64,000 nucleotides of DNA from an uncultured bacterium (GTDB taxonomy: Bacteria > Bipolaricaulota > Bipolaricaulia > UBA7950 > UBA9294): NCBI GenBank assembly GCA_903857865.1, contig CAIOGO010000014.1, forward strand, positions 160,814-224,813, in the 5' to 3' direction. The notes under the pieces were generated by a model. It worked only from the letters and a program-made list of their open reading frames with translations. It was not told where the DNA came from and ran no database searches. Positions 42,647 through 50,893 of this stretch are shown piece by piece. Numbering within the stretch: position 1 is the stretch's first letter; each line of letters opens with the position of its first letter. A program made the translations under genes and the position numbers.

Positions 42647-43511
42647 TCGACCCTCCTCGCGTCAGCGCCAGGGCGGCCTCAGCGAGAAGCCGGCGCACGA
42701 GCGCCTCCACAACGCGCAGCTTGTACTCCGACCCAGCGCGGGGCGCAGCCGCCTTCGCCGCAAGAGCTGCCGCCGCGGCGATCGCCTCGGGGGTCAGCGC
42801 CTTGCCGACAAGCGCCGCTTCCGCAGCGCGGGCTCGCACCGCGACGGGAGACGCCGCGGCGAGGGCAATTCGCGCGCTCGTGCAGCGCCCGGTCGTGTCT
42901 CCGTCCAGCAGGACCGCCACATCCACCTTCGCCATACACGAGACCTTGCGCAGCCCCATCTTGCGGAATGCACCCGTCGCGGTGGCCGACGGAATACGGA
43001 ACCGCACCGAAACAAGAAGCTCGTCCGAACGGCGGATGGTGGAGAACGCGTTGACGAGGAACTTCTCGAGTGGGACGCGCCGCATTCCGCGCACACTGGC
43101 GAGCTTCACTTCGGCGTCGAGCGTCAGGAGTGCGGGCGCGGTGTCGGAGCACGGTGCCGCGGTGACTAGGTTCCCGCCCACTGTCGCGCGGTTGCGGATC
43201 AAGGCGTTGGCGAAGCTCGAGCAGGCTTTGACGAGCACCGTCGCGTGCTTCGCAAGGATAGGGCTCTCGAGCATCTCGGCGATCGTCGTGGCTGCGCCGA
43301 TGATGACTTCGGTGTCCGTGACCTCGATTCCGTGAAGGTCACGCAGTGCCGCAACGTCGACCACCACCCGGGGCTGATGCGTTCCCGCGCGCATGTCCAC
43401 CATGAGGTTGGTCCCACCGGCGATCGGCTCCGCGCCCTTGACCTCGGAGAGGATCTTCAGAGCCTCCCCGAGTGTCTGAGGTTGCTGGACTTCGAACTGT
43501 GGGAGACTCAT
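42639..43511 (-). CDS. FAD-binding subunit of hydroxylase 1
   Basis: The 290-residue CoxM/XdhB-type protein binds FAD through AGGTNLMVDMRAG and ATVGGNLVTAAPCSDTAPAL. It begins MSLPQFEVQQP. The stop overlaps the 2Fe-2S start. A second copy of this start (MSLPQFEVVQP) lies 107 bp upstream at 43618, separated by a hairpin pair, so the 5-prime end has been duplicated. Confidence 0.9.
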   Translation of the reverse strand: MSLPQFEVQQPQTLGEALKILSEVKGAEPIAGGTNLMVDMRAGTHQPRVVVDVAALRDLHGIEVTDTEVIIGAATTIAEMLESPILAKHATVLVKACSSFANALIRNRATVGGNLVTAAPCSDTAPALLTLDAEVKLASVRGMRRVPLEKFLVNAFSTIRRSDELLVSVRFRIPSATATGAFRKMGLRKVSCMAKVDVAVLLDGDTTGRCTSARIALAAASPVAVRARAAEAALVGKALTPEAIAAAAALAAKAAAPRAGSEYKLRVVEALVRRLLAEAALALTRGGSNA

Positions 43512-43534
43512 CCCTTGCCTCCAACGCCAAGCCT

Positions 43535-43696
43535 GGAGAACGCCCCGTGGAGCGTTCTCCCTAGCCGCGCCCGGCGCGCGGCCGTGGGCTGAACAACCTC
43601 GAACTGCGGGAGACTCATGCCCCACCTCCAATACCGCCCTGGAGAAGGAGAGCCATTCTCACTCCTTCTCCCTAGCTGTGCCGCTTGCGGCACAGC
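43535..43696. repeat. Tandem duplication of a gene start plus hairpin pairs
   Basis: Two hairpin pairs with CTAG at their centre occur at 43535-43582 (GGAGAACGC/GCGTTCTCC, CTAG, GCCGCGC/GCGCGGC) and 43641-43696 (GGAGAAGGAG/CTCCTTCTCC, CTAG, GCTGTGCCG/CGGCACAGC). Between them is a copy of the FAD-subunit start (ATG at 43618), nearly identical to the real start at 43511 for about 25 bp. The repeat unit of about 107 bp is therefore gene start plus hairpin pair. The second pair also supplies the last codons and the stop of the neighbouring fused gene. Confidence 0.85.
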
Positions 43697-45170
43697 CGGC
43701 CGCCCTGAGAACAGCACGGGTAATGCTTGCATAGCCCGTACAACGACAATGGCTTCCCCGCAGGTAGTCGCGGATCTCGTCCTCGGTCGGCTGCGGAATC
43801 TCTTCGAGCAGCTTCTTCGTCATCATCAGCATGCCCGGCGTGCAGTAGCCGCACTGGAACGCGTCCTCATCAATGAAGGCCTGCTGGAGCGGATCGAGGG
43901 TTCCATCGGGAGCGGCGAGCCCCTCGATGGTCCGCACGTCGGCCCCGTCGGCCGAGACAGCGAGGACGAGACAGCCGAGCGCCGGCCGGCCGTCGAGCCA
44001 CACCGTGCATGCGCCGCACTCGCCGATGCCGCAACCGTACTTCGAGCCCGTGAGCTCCAGCCGCTCGCGCAAGACGTTGAGCAGGAGCTCGTTCGGCGCC
44101 ACGTCGATCTCCATCGCCTCGCCGTTGACTGTCAGCGAGATAACCACTGACTCATCCGCGTCCACTTCGAGTGAGGGCAAGCCCTGGAGAACAGGCCTTG
44201 CCTGTTCTCCCCTAGGAGCAGGCGCAGCCTGCTCCCGTTCTCGTGCAAGTGTCGACCTACCCGCTGTTTCTGTTCTGGACCAGGCCGACACGACGGCATC
44301 ATGGACGAGTGCTACAGCTACCTTCCTTCGGTACTCGGCCGTAGAGCGCACGTCGTCGATCGGCTGAATGTCGCCGGCGACCGCTTCCGCGGCAGTCAGC
44401 ACCTTCGCGTCGGTCATCGCCTCTTTCGAGAGCAGGAGCTCGCTCTTGCGCGCCCGCAGGATCGTCGGGCCGACCGAGCCCAGTTCGATGCGGGCTGAGG
44501 CACAGCGCCCGGCCTCGTCGCGCGTGAGGCGCACGGCGACGTTCACCTTGGCGAGGTCGGCTCGCACGCGGCCGATCTTGAGGAATGCCGAACCTGCCTG
44601 CCCGACGCTCTTCGGCAGCCGCACGGCCGTCAGGATCTCGCCGTCGCGCAGCCGCACCTTGCCCGGCCCTGAGAGAAGGTCGCCGAGCGGCACAACGCGT
44701 TCGCCCGTCGCGCTCGCAAGGATCGCTTCTGCGCCGAGGACGAGCAGCGCGGGCACGGTGTCCGAGGCCGGCGAGCCGTTGCAGATGTTGCCGCCGATCG
44801 TTCCGCGCATCGCGATCTGCGTCGAGCCGAAGGCGGCGGCCGCCTCGGCGAGCGCCGTGTAGGAGGTCCAGAGTAGATTCGACGTCGCAAGCGACCGAAT
44901 CGGCGTCAGCGCTCCGATACGAACACCCGAGCTCTCCTCAGCGATTCCCGAAAGGCCGGGGACGTGTGTGATGTCCATCACCTTGGAAGGCAGCGCGTCG
45001 GCAGGCTTAGCCTGCATCTTGATGTCGACGAGGACGTTCGTGCCGCCCGCGAGAATCCGCGCGTCCGGGTGCTCCTTCAGCATTGCGAAGGCTTCCTTGA
45101 GTGACGTCGGCCGCAGATAGCCAAAGCGGTGGGCAATCAGATGAGTATTGGGATTGTGCGGATTGCTCAT
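43659..45170 (-). CDS. Fused FAD-binding and 2Fe-2S subunit of hydroxylase 2
   Basis: The 503-residue protein joins a CoxM-type FAD domain (1-290; LAGGTNVLVDIKM, GTIGGNICNGSPASDT) to a 2Fe-2S domain (about 350-500; CGIGECGACTVWLDG, CGYCTPGM, CRCTGYASI). This order is the reverse of bacterial XdhA (Fe-S first). The junction of about 50 residues is read through a perfect hairpin pair at 44186-44235. The final SGTAREKE lies in another hairpin. It should serve the large subunit at 45316-47679. Confidence 0.9.
   Translation of the reverse strand: MSNPHNPNTHLIAHRFGYLRPTSLKEAFAMLKEHPDARILAGGTNVLVDIKMQAKPADALPSKVMDITHVPGLSGIAEESSGVRIGALTPIRSLATSNLLWTSYTALAEAAAAFGSTQIAMRGTIGGNICNGSPASDTVPALLVLGAEAILASATGERVVPLGDLLSGPGKVRLRDGEILTAVRLPKSVGQAGSAFLKIGRVRADLAKVNVAVRLTRDEAGRCASARIELGSVGPTILRARKSELLLSKEAMTDAKVLTAAEAVAGDIQPIDDVRSTAEYRRKVAVALVHDAVVSAWSRTETAGRSTLAREREQAAPAPRGEQARPVLQGLPSLEVDADESVVISLTVNGEAMEIDVAPNELLLNVLRERLELTGSKYGCGIGECGACTVWLDGRPALGCLVLAVSADGADVRTIEGLAAPDGTLDPLQQAFIDEDAFQCGYCTPGMLMMTKKLLEEIPQPTEDEIRDYLRGSHCRCTGYASITRAVLRAAGCAASGTAREKE
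44186..44235. repeat. Paired hairpins at the FAD/2Fe-2S fusion junction
   Basis: GGAGAACAGG-ccttg-CCTGTTCTCC (44186-44210) and GGAGCAGGC-gca-GCCTGCTCC (44215-44235) flank a CTAG. They encode the linker between the two domains. Insertion here could have removed a stop codon and fused two genes. Confidence 0.9.
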
Positions 45171-45234
45171 CGTGCACCGCCTTTCGTCGAACCGGCCTTC
45201 TCCAGCGCGGAGAGAACCTTTTCGGGCCGTGATC

Positions 45235-45300
45235 GGGTACCGCCTCCGGCGGTCCCTAGGGCAGAACGAGCGCACACCCTTGGACGCGCGCCCGTTCTGC
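45235..45300. repeat. Paired hairpins between hydroxylase 2 genes
   Basis: GGGTACCGCC/GGCGGTCCC (45235-45256, one bulged base) is followed by CTAG and a longer-loop hairpin GCAGAACG/CGTTCTGC (45261-45300). It lies just upstream of the fused FAD/2Fe-2S gene and after the stop of the large subunit. Confidence 0.75.
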
Positions 45301-45315
45301 TGGCAGCTCTTCCGA

Positions 45316-47679
45316 TCATCGCTTCCCTCCGCCGTCCGCTAGTGCAGCGACGATGTCTTCCGGCAGGATCGGTAGCTTCGTGAAGCGATGACCGATCGCG
45401 TTGGCAATGGCATTGCCATACGCCGCGGCGACGGGATTCATCGCCGCCTCGCCGATGCCCTTCGCCCCGAACGGGCCCGTTGGCTCGTAGGTCTCGGCGA
45501 AGTAGGTCTGGAGGTTCTCAACCCGCGGGCTCTCGTCGAACGCCGCGATCTTGGCGTCCATCGGGAAGCCGCGCGACGTGAGCTGGCCGTCGTCGCACCA
45601 CGCGCAGCCTTCGATGAGCGCGTAGCCGACGCCCTTCGACAGGCCGCCTTCGAGCTGGCCTCTGGCCATCGCCGGGTTGACCACTGTGCCACAGTCCGCG
45701 CCGAGTGCCGCGTTCACCGTGCGCACCGCGCCCGTCCACGTGTCGACCTCGACTTCGAGGAACACGGCCACGTAGGCCGGCGGGCAGCTCGTCGGCCGAT
45801 AGCTCTCGACCGCAGCGATGGTCTTCCACGACTCCGACCAGCAACGCGTCGCGATCTCTTTCAGACTGATCTTCCGATCGGGGATCGAGGGTGCATAGAC
45901 GACGCCCTGGCCTAGCTCGGCGTCGAGCCTGAGGTCGAGCGCGTCGGGGTACATGTTCAGGAACTTGGCTGCCGTCTCGAGGATGTCCTTGCGCACGCTG
46001 TTGGCGGCCTTGACCGCCGCGCCGCCGCCGGCGTAGACGCCGCGCGTCGCGTGGGTGACACAGTCGTAGACCGTCGTCGTCGTCCCGACATCGGCCACGT
46101 TCACGAGATCGAACGGCACACACAGGGTCTCGCCGACGAGCTTCGCGATCGCCTCGAGCGTGCCGCCGCCGTGGTCCATGAGCGCCGTCACGACGTCGAC
46201 CGAGCCGTCGACGTTGAGCTTGACGAGCGCACCCGAGAAATCGATCACGTCGCCCGGCTGCGGCGCCCCGGCGCTCGACGTGTGGAACCCGCGAGCCATT
46301 CCTATCCCCCTGCAGAACCGCTCGCCGTTCATGCGGTTCTGCCCAGCGACGCCGCAGCGTCGCCCCCATCCGATTCGCTTGGCACCTTCGTCGAGCAACT
46401 GCGGGACGCCATCAGAACGGACGATCGACTTCACCTGCTGCCCCTGGCCCCAGAACGTGTCGCCGAGCCCGACGTAGTTCTTCTTCCGCAGCTCGATCGG
46501 GTCCATGCCAAGCTTCTCGGCCAAGATGTCGATCAACTGCTCCGCGGCGAACGTGACCTGCGGGTTCCCGAAGCCCTGCATCGCGCAAGACGGCGCCTTG
46601 TTCGTGTACACGGCCGTCCCACGATAGCGCACGTTCGGCAGCCGGTAGAGCGACACGAGCCAGCCGACGGCCACTCCGAGGAACGAGTACGCCTGGATGT
46701 TGTGCGCGCCGATGTCGACGGTGACCTCCATCTTCGCGCCGAGCAGCGTCCCGTCCTTCTTCGCCGCGAGAGCAAGGTCGATGCGGCAGCCGTAGCGCGA
46801 GTGATCGTGCGCGTCCTCTTCGCGAGTCAGCGTCAGCTTCACCGGCCGGCCGCTCTTGAGCGCGAGCGCGGCGCAGATCGGAATCGGCGAGTTCATCTGG
46901 ATGCTCGACCCAAACGTCCCGCCGATCGGCACCCGCCGCACGTCGATCTTCGACAGCGGGATGTCGAAGATCTGCCCGAGGATGATGCGCACGTTGTGGA
47001 TCGACTGCGTCGTCGGCCACACCGCAAGCCCGCCGTTCGGCTCCGGGCGCACGACGCACGACTTCGTCTCCATCTGCGCGTGGTAGACCTTCGGCAGGTC
47101 GAAGGTCTCGCGCACGACGACGTCGGCGTCCTTGAACGCCTTGTCCGCATCGCCCTCGTCGACCGTGCGTGCGCAGGCGATGTTGTTCTTGATCTCGATC
47201 TCCTGCTCGCCCCACAGGATCCGGTCGTGGATCCTCGGCGCGCTCGGCTTCATCGCCTCGAACGCGTCCGTCACAACCGGCAGAACCTCGTACTCGACCT
47301 TGATCGCACGCAGCGCCGCTTCCGCCAGCTCTTCGGTCTCCGCAGCCACCGCCGCAATCGCGTCGCCCATGCGCCGCGCCTTGTCATAGAGGACCTGATG
47401 GTCTTTGTGGAGCACCGGCGGGATCGTGATGATGCGCTGATTGAACTTCGCCTGCGGCACGTCGGCGAACGTGATCACAGTTGCCCCCATCGCGACGGCA
47501 GCCGAAGCGTCGATCGACTTCACGATCGCGTGCGCGTAGGGGCTGCCAAGGATGCGGCCGTGCAGCAAACGGGGGAGCGAGACGTCCACGGTATATCGTT
47601 CCTGGCCAGTTACGCGGGCGATCCCGTCCTTGCGAGCAAAGTCGCGCCCAAGGAGTCCGTGGTCGACCCTCTCCGTCAT
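45316..47679 (-). CDS. Molybdenum hydroxylase large subunit, copy 2
   Basis: The 787-residue XDH-family subunit starts at the ATG at 47679 behind AAGGAGTTGCGA. It has GGTFGSSIQM where many relatives have GGGFGGK, MQGFGNPQVTFAAEQ, THATRGVYAGGGAAVKAAN, and the catalytic glutamate in FGAKGIGEAAMNP. An extra segment (GRRCGVAGQNRMNGERFCRG) is read through a hairpin pair at 46312-46363. Copy 2 is far from copy 1 in sequence, so the two enzymes probably hydroxylate different substrates. Confidence 0.9.
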   Translation of the reverse strand: MTERVDHGLLGRDFARKDGIARVTGQERYTVDVSLPRLLHGRILGSPYAHAIVKSIDASAAVAMGATVITFADVPQAKFNQRIITIPPVLHKDHQVLYDKARRMGDAIAAVAAETEELAEAALRAIKVEYEVLPVVTDAFEAMKPSAPRIHDRILWGEQEIEIKNNIACARTVDEGDADKAFKDADVVVRETFDLPKVYHAQMETKSCVVRPEPNGGLAVWPTTQSIHNVRIILGQIFDIPLSKIDVRRVPIGGTFGSSIQMNSPIPICAALALKSGRPVKLTLTREEDAHDHSRYGCRIDLALAAKKDGTLLGAKMEVTVDIGAHNIQAYSFLGVAVGWLVSLYRLPNVRYRGTAVYTNKAPSCAMQGFGNPQVTFAAEQLIDILAEKLGMDPIELRKKNYVGLGDTFWGQGQQVKSIVRSDGVPQLLDEGAKRIGWGRRCGVAGQNRMNGERFCRGIGMARGFHTSSAGAPQPGDVIDFSGALVKLNVDGSVDVVTALMDHGGGTLEAIAKLVGETLCVPFDLVNVADVGTTTTVYDCVTHATRGVYAGGGAAVKAANSVRKDILETAAKFLNMYPDALDLRLDAELGQGVVYAPSIPDRKISLKEIATRCWSESWKTIAAVESYRPTSCPPAYVAVFLEVEVDTWTGAVRTVNAALGADCGTVVNPAMARGQLEGGLSKGVGYALIEGCAWCDDGQLTSRGFPMDAKIAAFDESPRVENLQTYFAETYEPTGPFGAKGIGEAAMNPVAAAYGNAIANAIGHRFTKLPILPEDIVAALADGGGKR
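46312..46363. repeat. Paired hairpins in frame inside hydroxylase 2
   Basis: GCAGAACCGC/GCGGTTCTGC (46312-46321 with 46333-46342) and GCGACGC-cgca-GCGTCGC (46346-46363) are perfect. They encode a non-conserved loop in the large subunit and keep the reading frame. Confidence 0.88.
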
Positions 47680-48183
47680 TCGCAACTCCTTGGCTGCGCG
47701 ACGAGAGCGCCTACGGCGTTCTCGCTAGCTGCTGTGAGCGAGCACCAGGTGCGAGCAAGCACGCAGCCGAAGTCCTGCCCGACAACTTCGAAGGTTCTGT
47801 TGCTCGTCATACCTCTCCCCTCGCTTGGAGAACGGTGCAACCGTTTTCCCCAGCTGCTCCGAACGAGCCTGCAGCGCGAACAAGGACGCAACCGCGCTCA
47901 TGCCCCATCGTTCTCCCCCATCGCGGCCGGGCTTCACCGCGTTCTGATTGTGCAGCAAGTAAGGCGGGAGGGCGAGCGGATGCTTCTCATCGGCTCGATC
48001 GCGGTCGAGTACCGCGCGCCGAGGCCATAGCTACTACGGACGGCAAGAAGTAGCCCCCGCACGAGGGACCGGAACGCCTTCAGCAGCGGTGCCGGAAGCT
48101 TCGGCGGCACCACCAAATCAGGTTGCTCCAGCATAGCTAGTCCGTGATACTGGCTCATGTGTGGGTCGTAAAGCTGTATACGA
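47680..48183. other. Intergenic stretch with hairpins and duplicated gene starts
   Basis: A minus-strand frame from an ATG at 47810 reads MTSNRTFEVVGQDFG, which looks like the start of a hydroxylase large subunit, then runs through a hairpin (47702-47724) and ends at 47676. Another start-like ATG with upstream GGGG is at 47899. Hairpins are at 47702-47724 (one mismatch), followed by CTAG, and 47827-47849. The rest, up to the reverse transcriptase, shows a hairpin GGTGCC/GGCACC near 48088-48111 and no credible gene. A small RNA for the reverse transcriptase could lie here. Confidence 0.55.
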
Positions 48184-50043
48184 ATGACTAATGCCTCTAT
48201 TGGATTGATAGCTCCGCACGAGGGTCCCTCTGATGTGGGCTTCGAGACACTTGCCTCGCTCAGCAACCTGAGACGCACGTGGCAGGTGGTTCGCAAGGCA
48301 GCGCGGTCCTGCCGTTGTCGAGATGCGGTCGATTGGCTCGATTGGGCCACATCGGTTGAGGACACTCTGCCCGACCTCCGGAGGCAGCTCCTGAAGGGAC
48401 TCTACACACCACAGGCGCCTGGCCGCTTTGAGGTAGCGAAGTCCCAGGGTGCGTTCCGGACGCTGACCGTTCCCAACATGCGCGACGTGCTCGTCTACAG
48501 ACTAATCGCCGACGAGGTCCTGCGCCGCGCACTCCCAAATAGGGTGCCTGGCGCTTTCTTCTCAAGATCCACCAAAGCAGACGCGGTGGGACAGTTGCTG
48601 TCGAGAGAGGAGGCGGAGTACGAAGGCTACTTCGCAAGCTGGCTTGCGTATCAGGAGTACAGGTCGGTGACACTGCTCAATGAGCCAGCCGAAGTCCTCG
48701 TCATCACTGACATCTCCAACTACTTCGACTCGATTTCCCACGACCTACTCACCGAATACCTCGCGCCGCTCGGGATTCCCCGGAAAGCCCTTGGGCTGCT
48801 TCGCAGGCTGCTCGAAGTCCTCAAGCCCTCTACAGGGCACTCGCCGAATCCGAACATCGGCATCCCAGTTGACGAGTTCGACTGCTCGAGACAGCTTGCT
48901 CACGTCTTCCTCTTTGAGCACGACGCTCGGATCGTGGCGAAGGTCGGACCAACCCGCTATGCGAGGTGGATGGACGATCAGAACATGGGCGCGCGCTCTT
49001 TCGTCGAGGCGCGCCGAATCATCAATGAATGTGTCCACTCGCTTGCCGCACAGAGAATCACGTTGAACTCCGGGAAGACCGTACTGCTGCCGAAGAGCAG
49101 CATTGGGGACTACCTTCATCTGCAGACCAACGCAGAGCTTACAGCATGGTGGGACGCCTATGGTCACGGCCCAGCCGCCACTTCTCCCCGGTCCCGGACT
49201 TCACTCCGGAAGTCATGGGAGCAGGCTCTCTCAAGGGGTGAGGAGCGTGTAGGCAGTTGGGACAAGGTTCTCAAGCGGTTCTATGGGTACGCCGCGCGGA
49301 GCGGGGACGGCATGCTCGACGCGCGCATGTACGACGATCTTGTTGGCTACCCGCACCTTGCAGAACGCGTCTTCACCTCCCTGGCGCGTCGTGACGAGGG
49401 CGACAAGCTTCTCAAGCTGTTCGGGAGGTACTGCACAAGCGGCGAATCCCTGTACGAAGATGTGGAGGCGCACTTCTTCGAGGCGTGCTTGCTTCTTGAC
49501 TGCAGCGCAGAGGCGGAGGAGAAGCTTGTGGAATTCGCAAGAGACGCGGCGCGCGGCGCTCAGAACGCGATGACAGGGAAGGCGCTCCCACGCGCAGGAG
49601 CAGTCCTGCTCCTCTATTGGATGGGAGGCACCGCCGATTCTCTAGTCGACTTGTTCACGAGGGATGATGCACGGGCACTGCCCGCTGCAGTCGCCCGCGC
49701 CTGGCTTGCTTGCGCTGTCGCACGGGATGGCCGCGCGCTGCGACAGCTTCAGGCAAAGCTCGTCGGCCACCCGAGCGATGATGTGGCTCGCCTTGCGGCG
49801 TTTCTGGACGACCTCCAAAGAGGGCACGTTGAGCGGGTGGGGCAGTACTGCAATCAACGCCCAAGATATCCCATGCCCCGCAAGTTCTATGATGCTCGGG
49901 CCTGGCTTCAGCTTGAGCTCTTGTCACGCGCGCCAGGACCCGTGCGCAAGAATGTCGGACGCAACCTGGGACGCTTCGCCAAGCTGGCGCGCACCGCTCA
50001 AGAGAGGCGGATTCTGCGCCGTGTCAGGAGGCGCGTGAAGTAG
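48184..50043 (+). CDS. Reverse transcriptase of an unknown/defence-associated group
   Basis: The 619-residue protein has a polymerase core: FRTLTVPNMRDVLVYRLI, motif A ITDISNYFDSIS near residues 174-186, motif B GIPVDEFDCSRQLAHVFL, motif C ARWMDDQ near 261-264, and LNSGKTVLLP. The last 300 residues are helical with no thumb/maturase or integrase domain. There is no group II intron or retron msr/msd that I can see. This matches the UG/DRT (Abi-like) reverse transcriptases, which protect against phages. The small membrane protein downstream is a likely partner. Confidence 0.85.
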   Translation: MTNASIGLIAPHEGPSDVGFETLASLSNLRRTWQVVRKAARSCRCRDAVDWLDWATSVEDTLPDLRRQLLKGLYTPQAPGRFEVAKSQGAFRTLTVPNMRDVLVYRLIADEVLRRALPNRVPGAFFSRSTKADAVGQLLSREEAEYEGYFASWLAYQEYRSVTLLNEPAEVLVITDISNYFDSISHDLLTEYLAPLGIPRKALGLLRRLLEVLKPSTGHSPNPNIGIPVDEFDCSRQLAHVFLFEHDARIVAKVGPTRYARWMDDQNMGARSFVEARRIINECVHSLAAQRITLNSGKTVLLPKSSIGDYLHLQTNAELTAWWDAYGHGPAATSPRSRTSLRKSWEQALSRGEERVGSWDKVLKRFYGYAARSGDGMLDARMYDDLVGYPHLAERVFTSLARRDEGDKLLKLFGRYCTSGESLYEDVEAHFFEACLLLDCSAEAEEKLVEFARDAARGAQNAMTGKALPRAGAVLLLYWMGGTADSLVDLFTRDDARALPAAVARAWLACAVARDGRALRQLQAKLVGHPSDDVARLAAFLDDLQRGHVERVGQYCNQRPRYPMPRKFYDARAWLQLELLSRAPGPVRKNVGRNLGRFAKLARTAQERRILRRVRRRVK

Positions 50044-50163
50044 AGGCGCAGGGTTGAGCGTTCCGCACTTCCACGGGGGCCTGGGTGTGCCCTTTGCGCC
50101 CGCCGATTCCCCCCTCGCATCGTGCGCGGACGTGCAGTATTGTCCTGAAGACGCTGAGGTGCT

Positions 50164-50655
50164 ATGACGAAGAAGGGATCGCGTCTAACGAACGACGACA
50201 GGTCTGTTGGGGACGGGACTGAGAAGAAGGACCCGAACCTGTTGGTCGAGTACCAGAAGGCACAGGACTCCGCCCACATGTTCGATCAACACATCTGGAC
50301 GACCACGAGCATCTTCTGGGCTGGGAACTTCCTTCTATACGGCTTCGCGATCCAGGCGTTGTCAGCCGGCAACACACTGCTTGTCAAGGCCGTGACAACG
50401 TGCTTCGGGATCCTGGGGGTCACCCTTGTCTGGTTGGAGAGGGTACTGGCACTCCAGTTCAAGAAGCTATCTGATGCGAAGTACGATCGATGCAAGCAGA
50501 TCGAGAGGATCTTCGGCTTCCGTCAGCATTTACTCACGGAGAAGGTGCACAAGCCTGGATCTCAGAGGAGAATGTACCTCTGGATTACCATCGCATTCAC
50601 AGCAGCATGGGTTATCGTGACATGTCTCGCCTGGCTTCTACCCGTGCGAAGTTAG
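50164..50655 (+). CDS. Small membrane protein, possible effector of the reverse transcriptase
   Basis: The 163-residue protein has a hydrophilic first 45 residues and hydrophobic segments near 50-68, 72-95 and 137-160, with a basic helix between the second and third. GAGGTGCT precedes the ATG. The layout recalls SLATT-type membrane effectors of bacterial conflict systems, but I cannot claim membership. It is the next gene after the reverse transcriptase on the same strand, 120 bp away. Confidence 0.65.
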   Translation: MTKKGSRLTNDDRSVGDGTEKKDPNLLVEYQKAQDSAHMFDQHIWTTTSIFWAGNFLLYGFAIQALSAGNTLLVKAVTTCFGILGVTLVWLERVLALQFKKLSDAKYDRCKQIERIFGFRQHLLTEKVHKPGSQRRMYLWITIAFTAAWVIVTCLAWLLPVRS

Positions 50656-50773
50656 GCGGCCGCAAGCGATCCCCCGAACAGCTTCACCCAAGGCCAACTA
50701 GGCTCGTACTCGCCTATGCAGGCGCCGGCCCTCGCGCCCGTACAGACACCTGAGAGTACGCTACAGGACTAGA

Positions 50774-50838
50774 GTTCCGGAGACACAATACAGAACCCAC
50801 GCTGATCGTGCTTCGATTCAGTACTGTGTCCCCGGAAC
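50774..50838. repeat. REP-like palindrome, GGGGACAC family
   Basis: GTTCCGGAGACACAATAC (50774-50791) pairs with 50821-50838 with two mismatches. The loop (GATCGTGCTTCGA) resembles the loop of the copy at 57471-57536. It lies between the reverse-transcriptase pair and the convergent nuclease pair. Confidence 0.8.
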
Positions 50839-50893
50839 CCCAACCTTGCGCACAATCGGGCGCAACACTGCGCGTCTGCCACTCGCCGCGGCG

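Noticed and set aside
39546..47679. Hydroxylases considered as CO dehydrogenases (CoxL)
   Set aside because: Neither large subunit has the CoxL active-site loop with its cysteine; both look like general xanthine/aldehyde hydroxylases.
47950..48183. Retron msr/msd upstream of the reverse transcriptase
   Set aside because: I see one modest hairpin but no flanking inverted repeats with the branching G arrangement typical of retrons; a different non-coding RNA remains possible.
47934..48365. Minus-strand frame of about 140 residues crossing the start of the reverse transcriptase
   Set aside because: It overlaps the well-supported reverse transcriptase start and shows no family signature.
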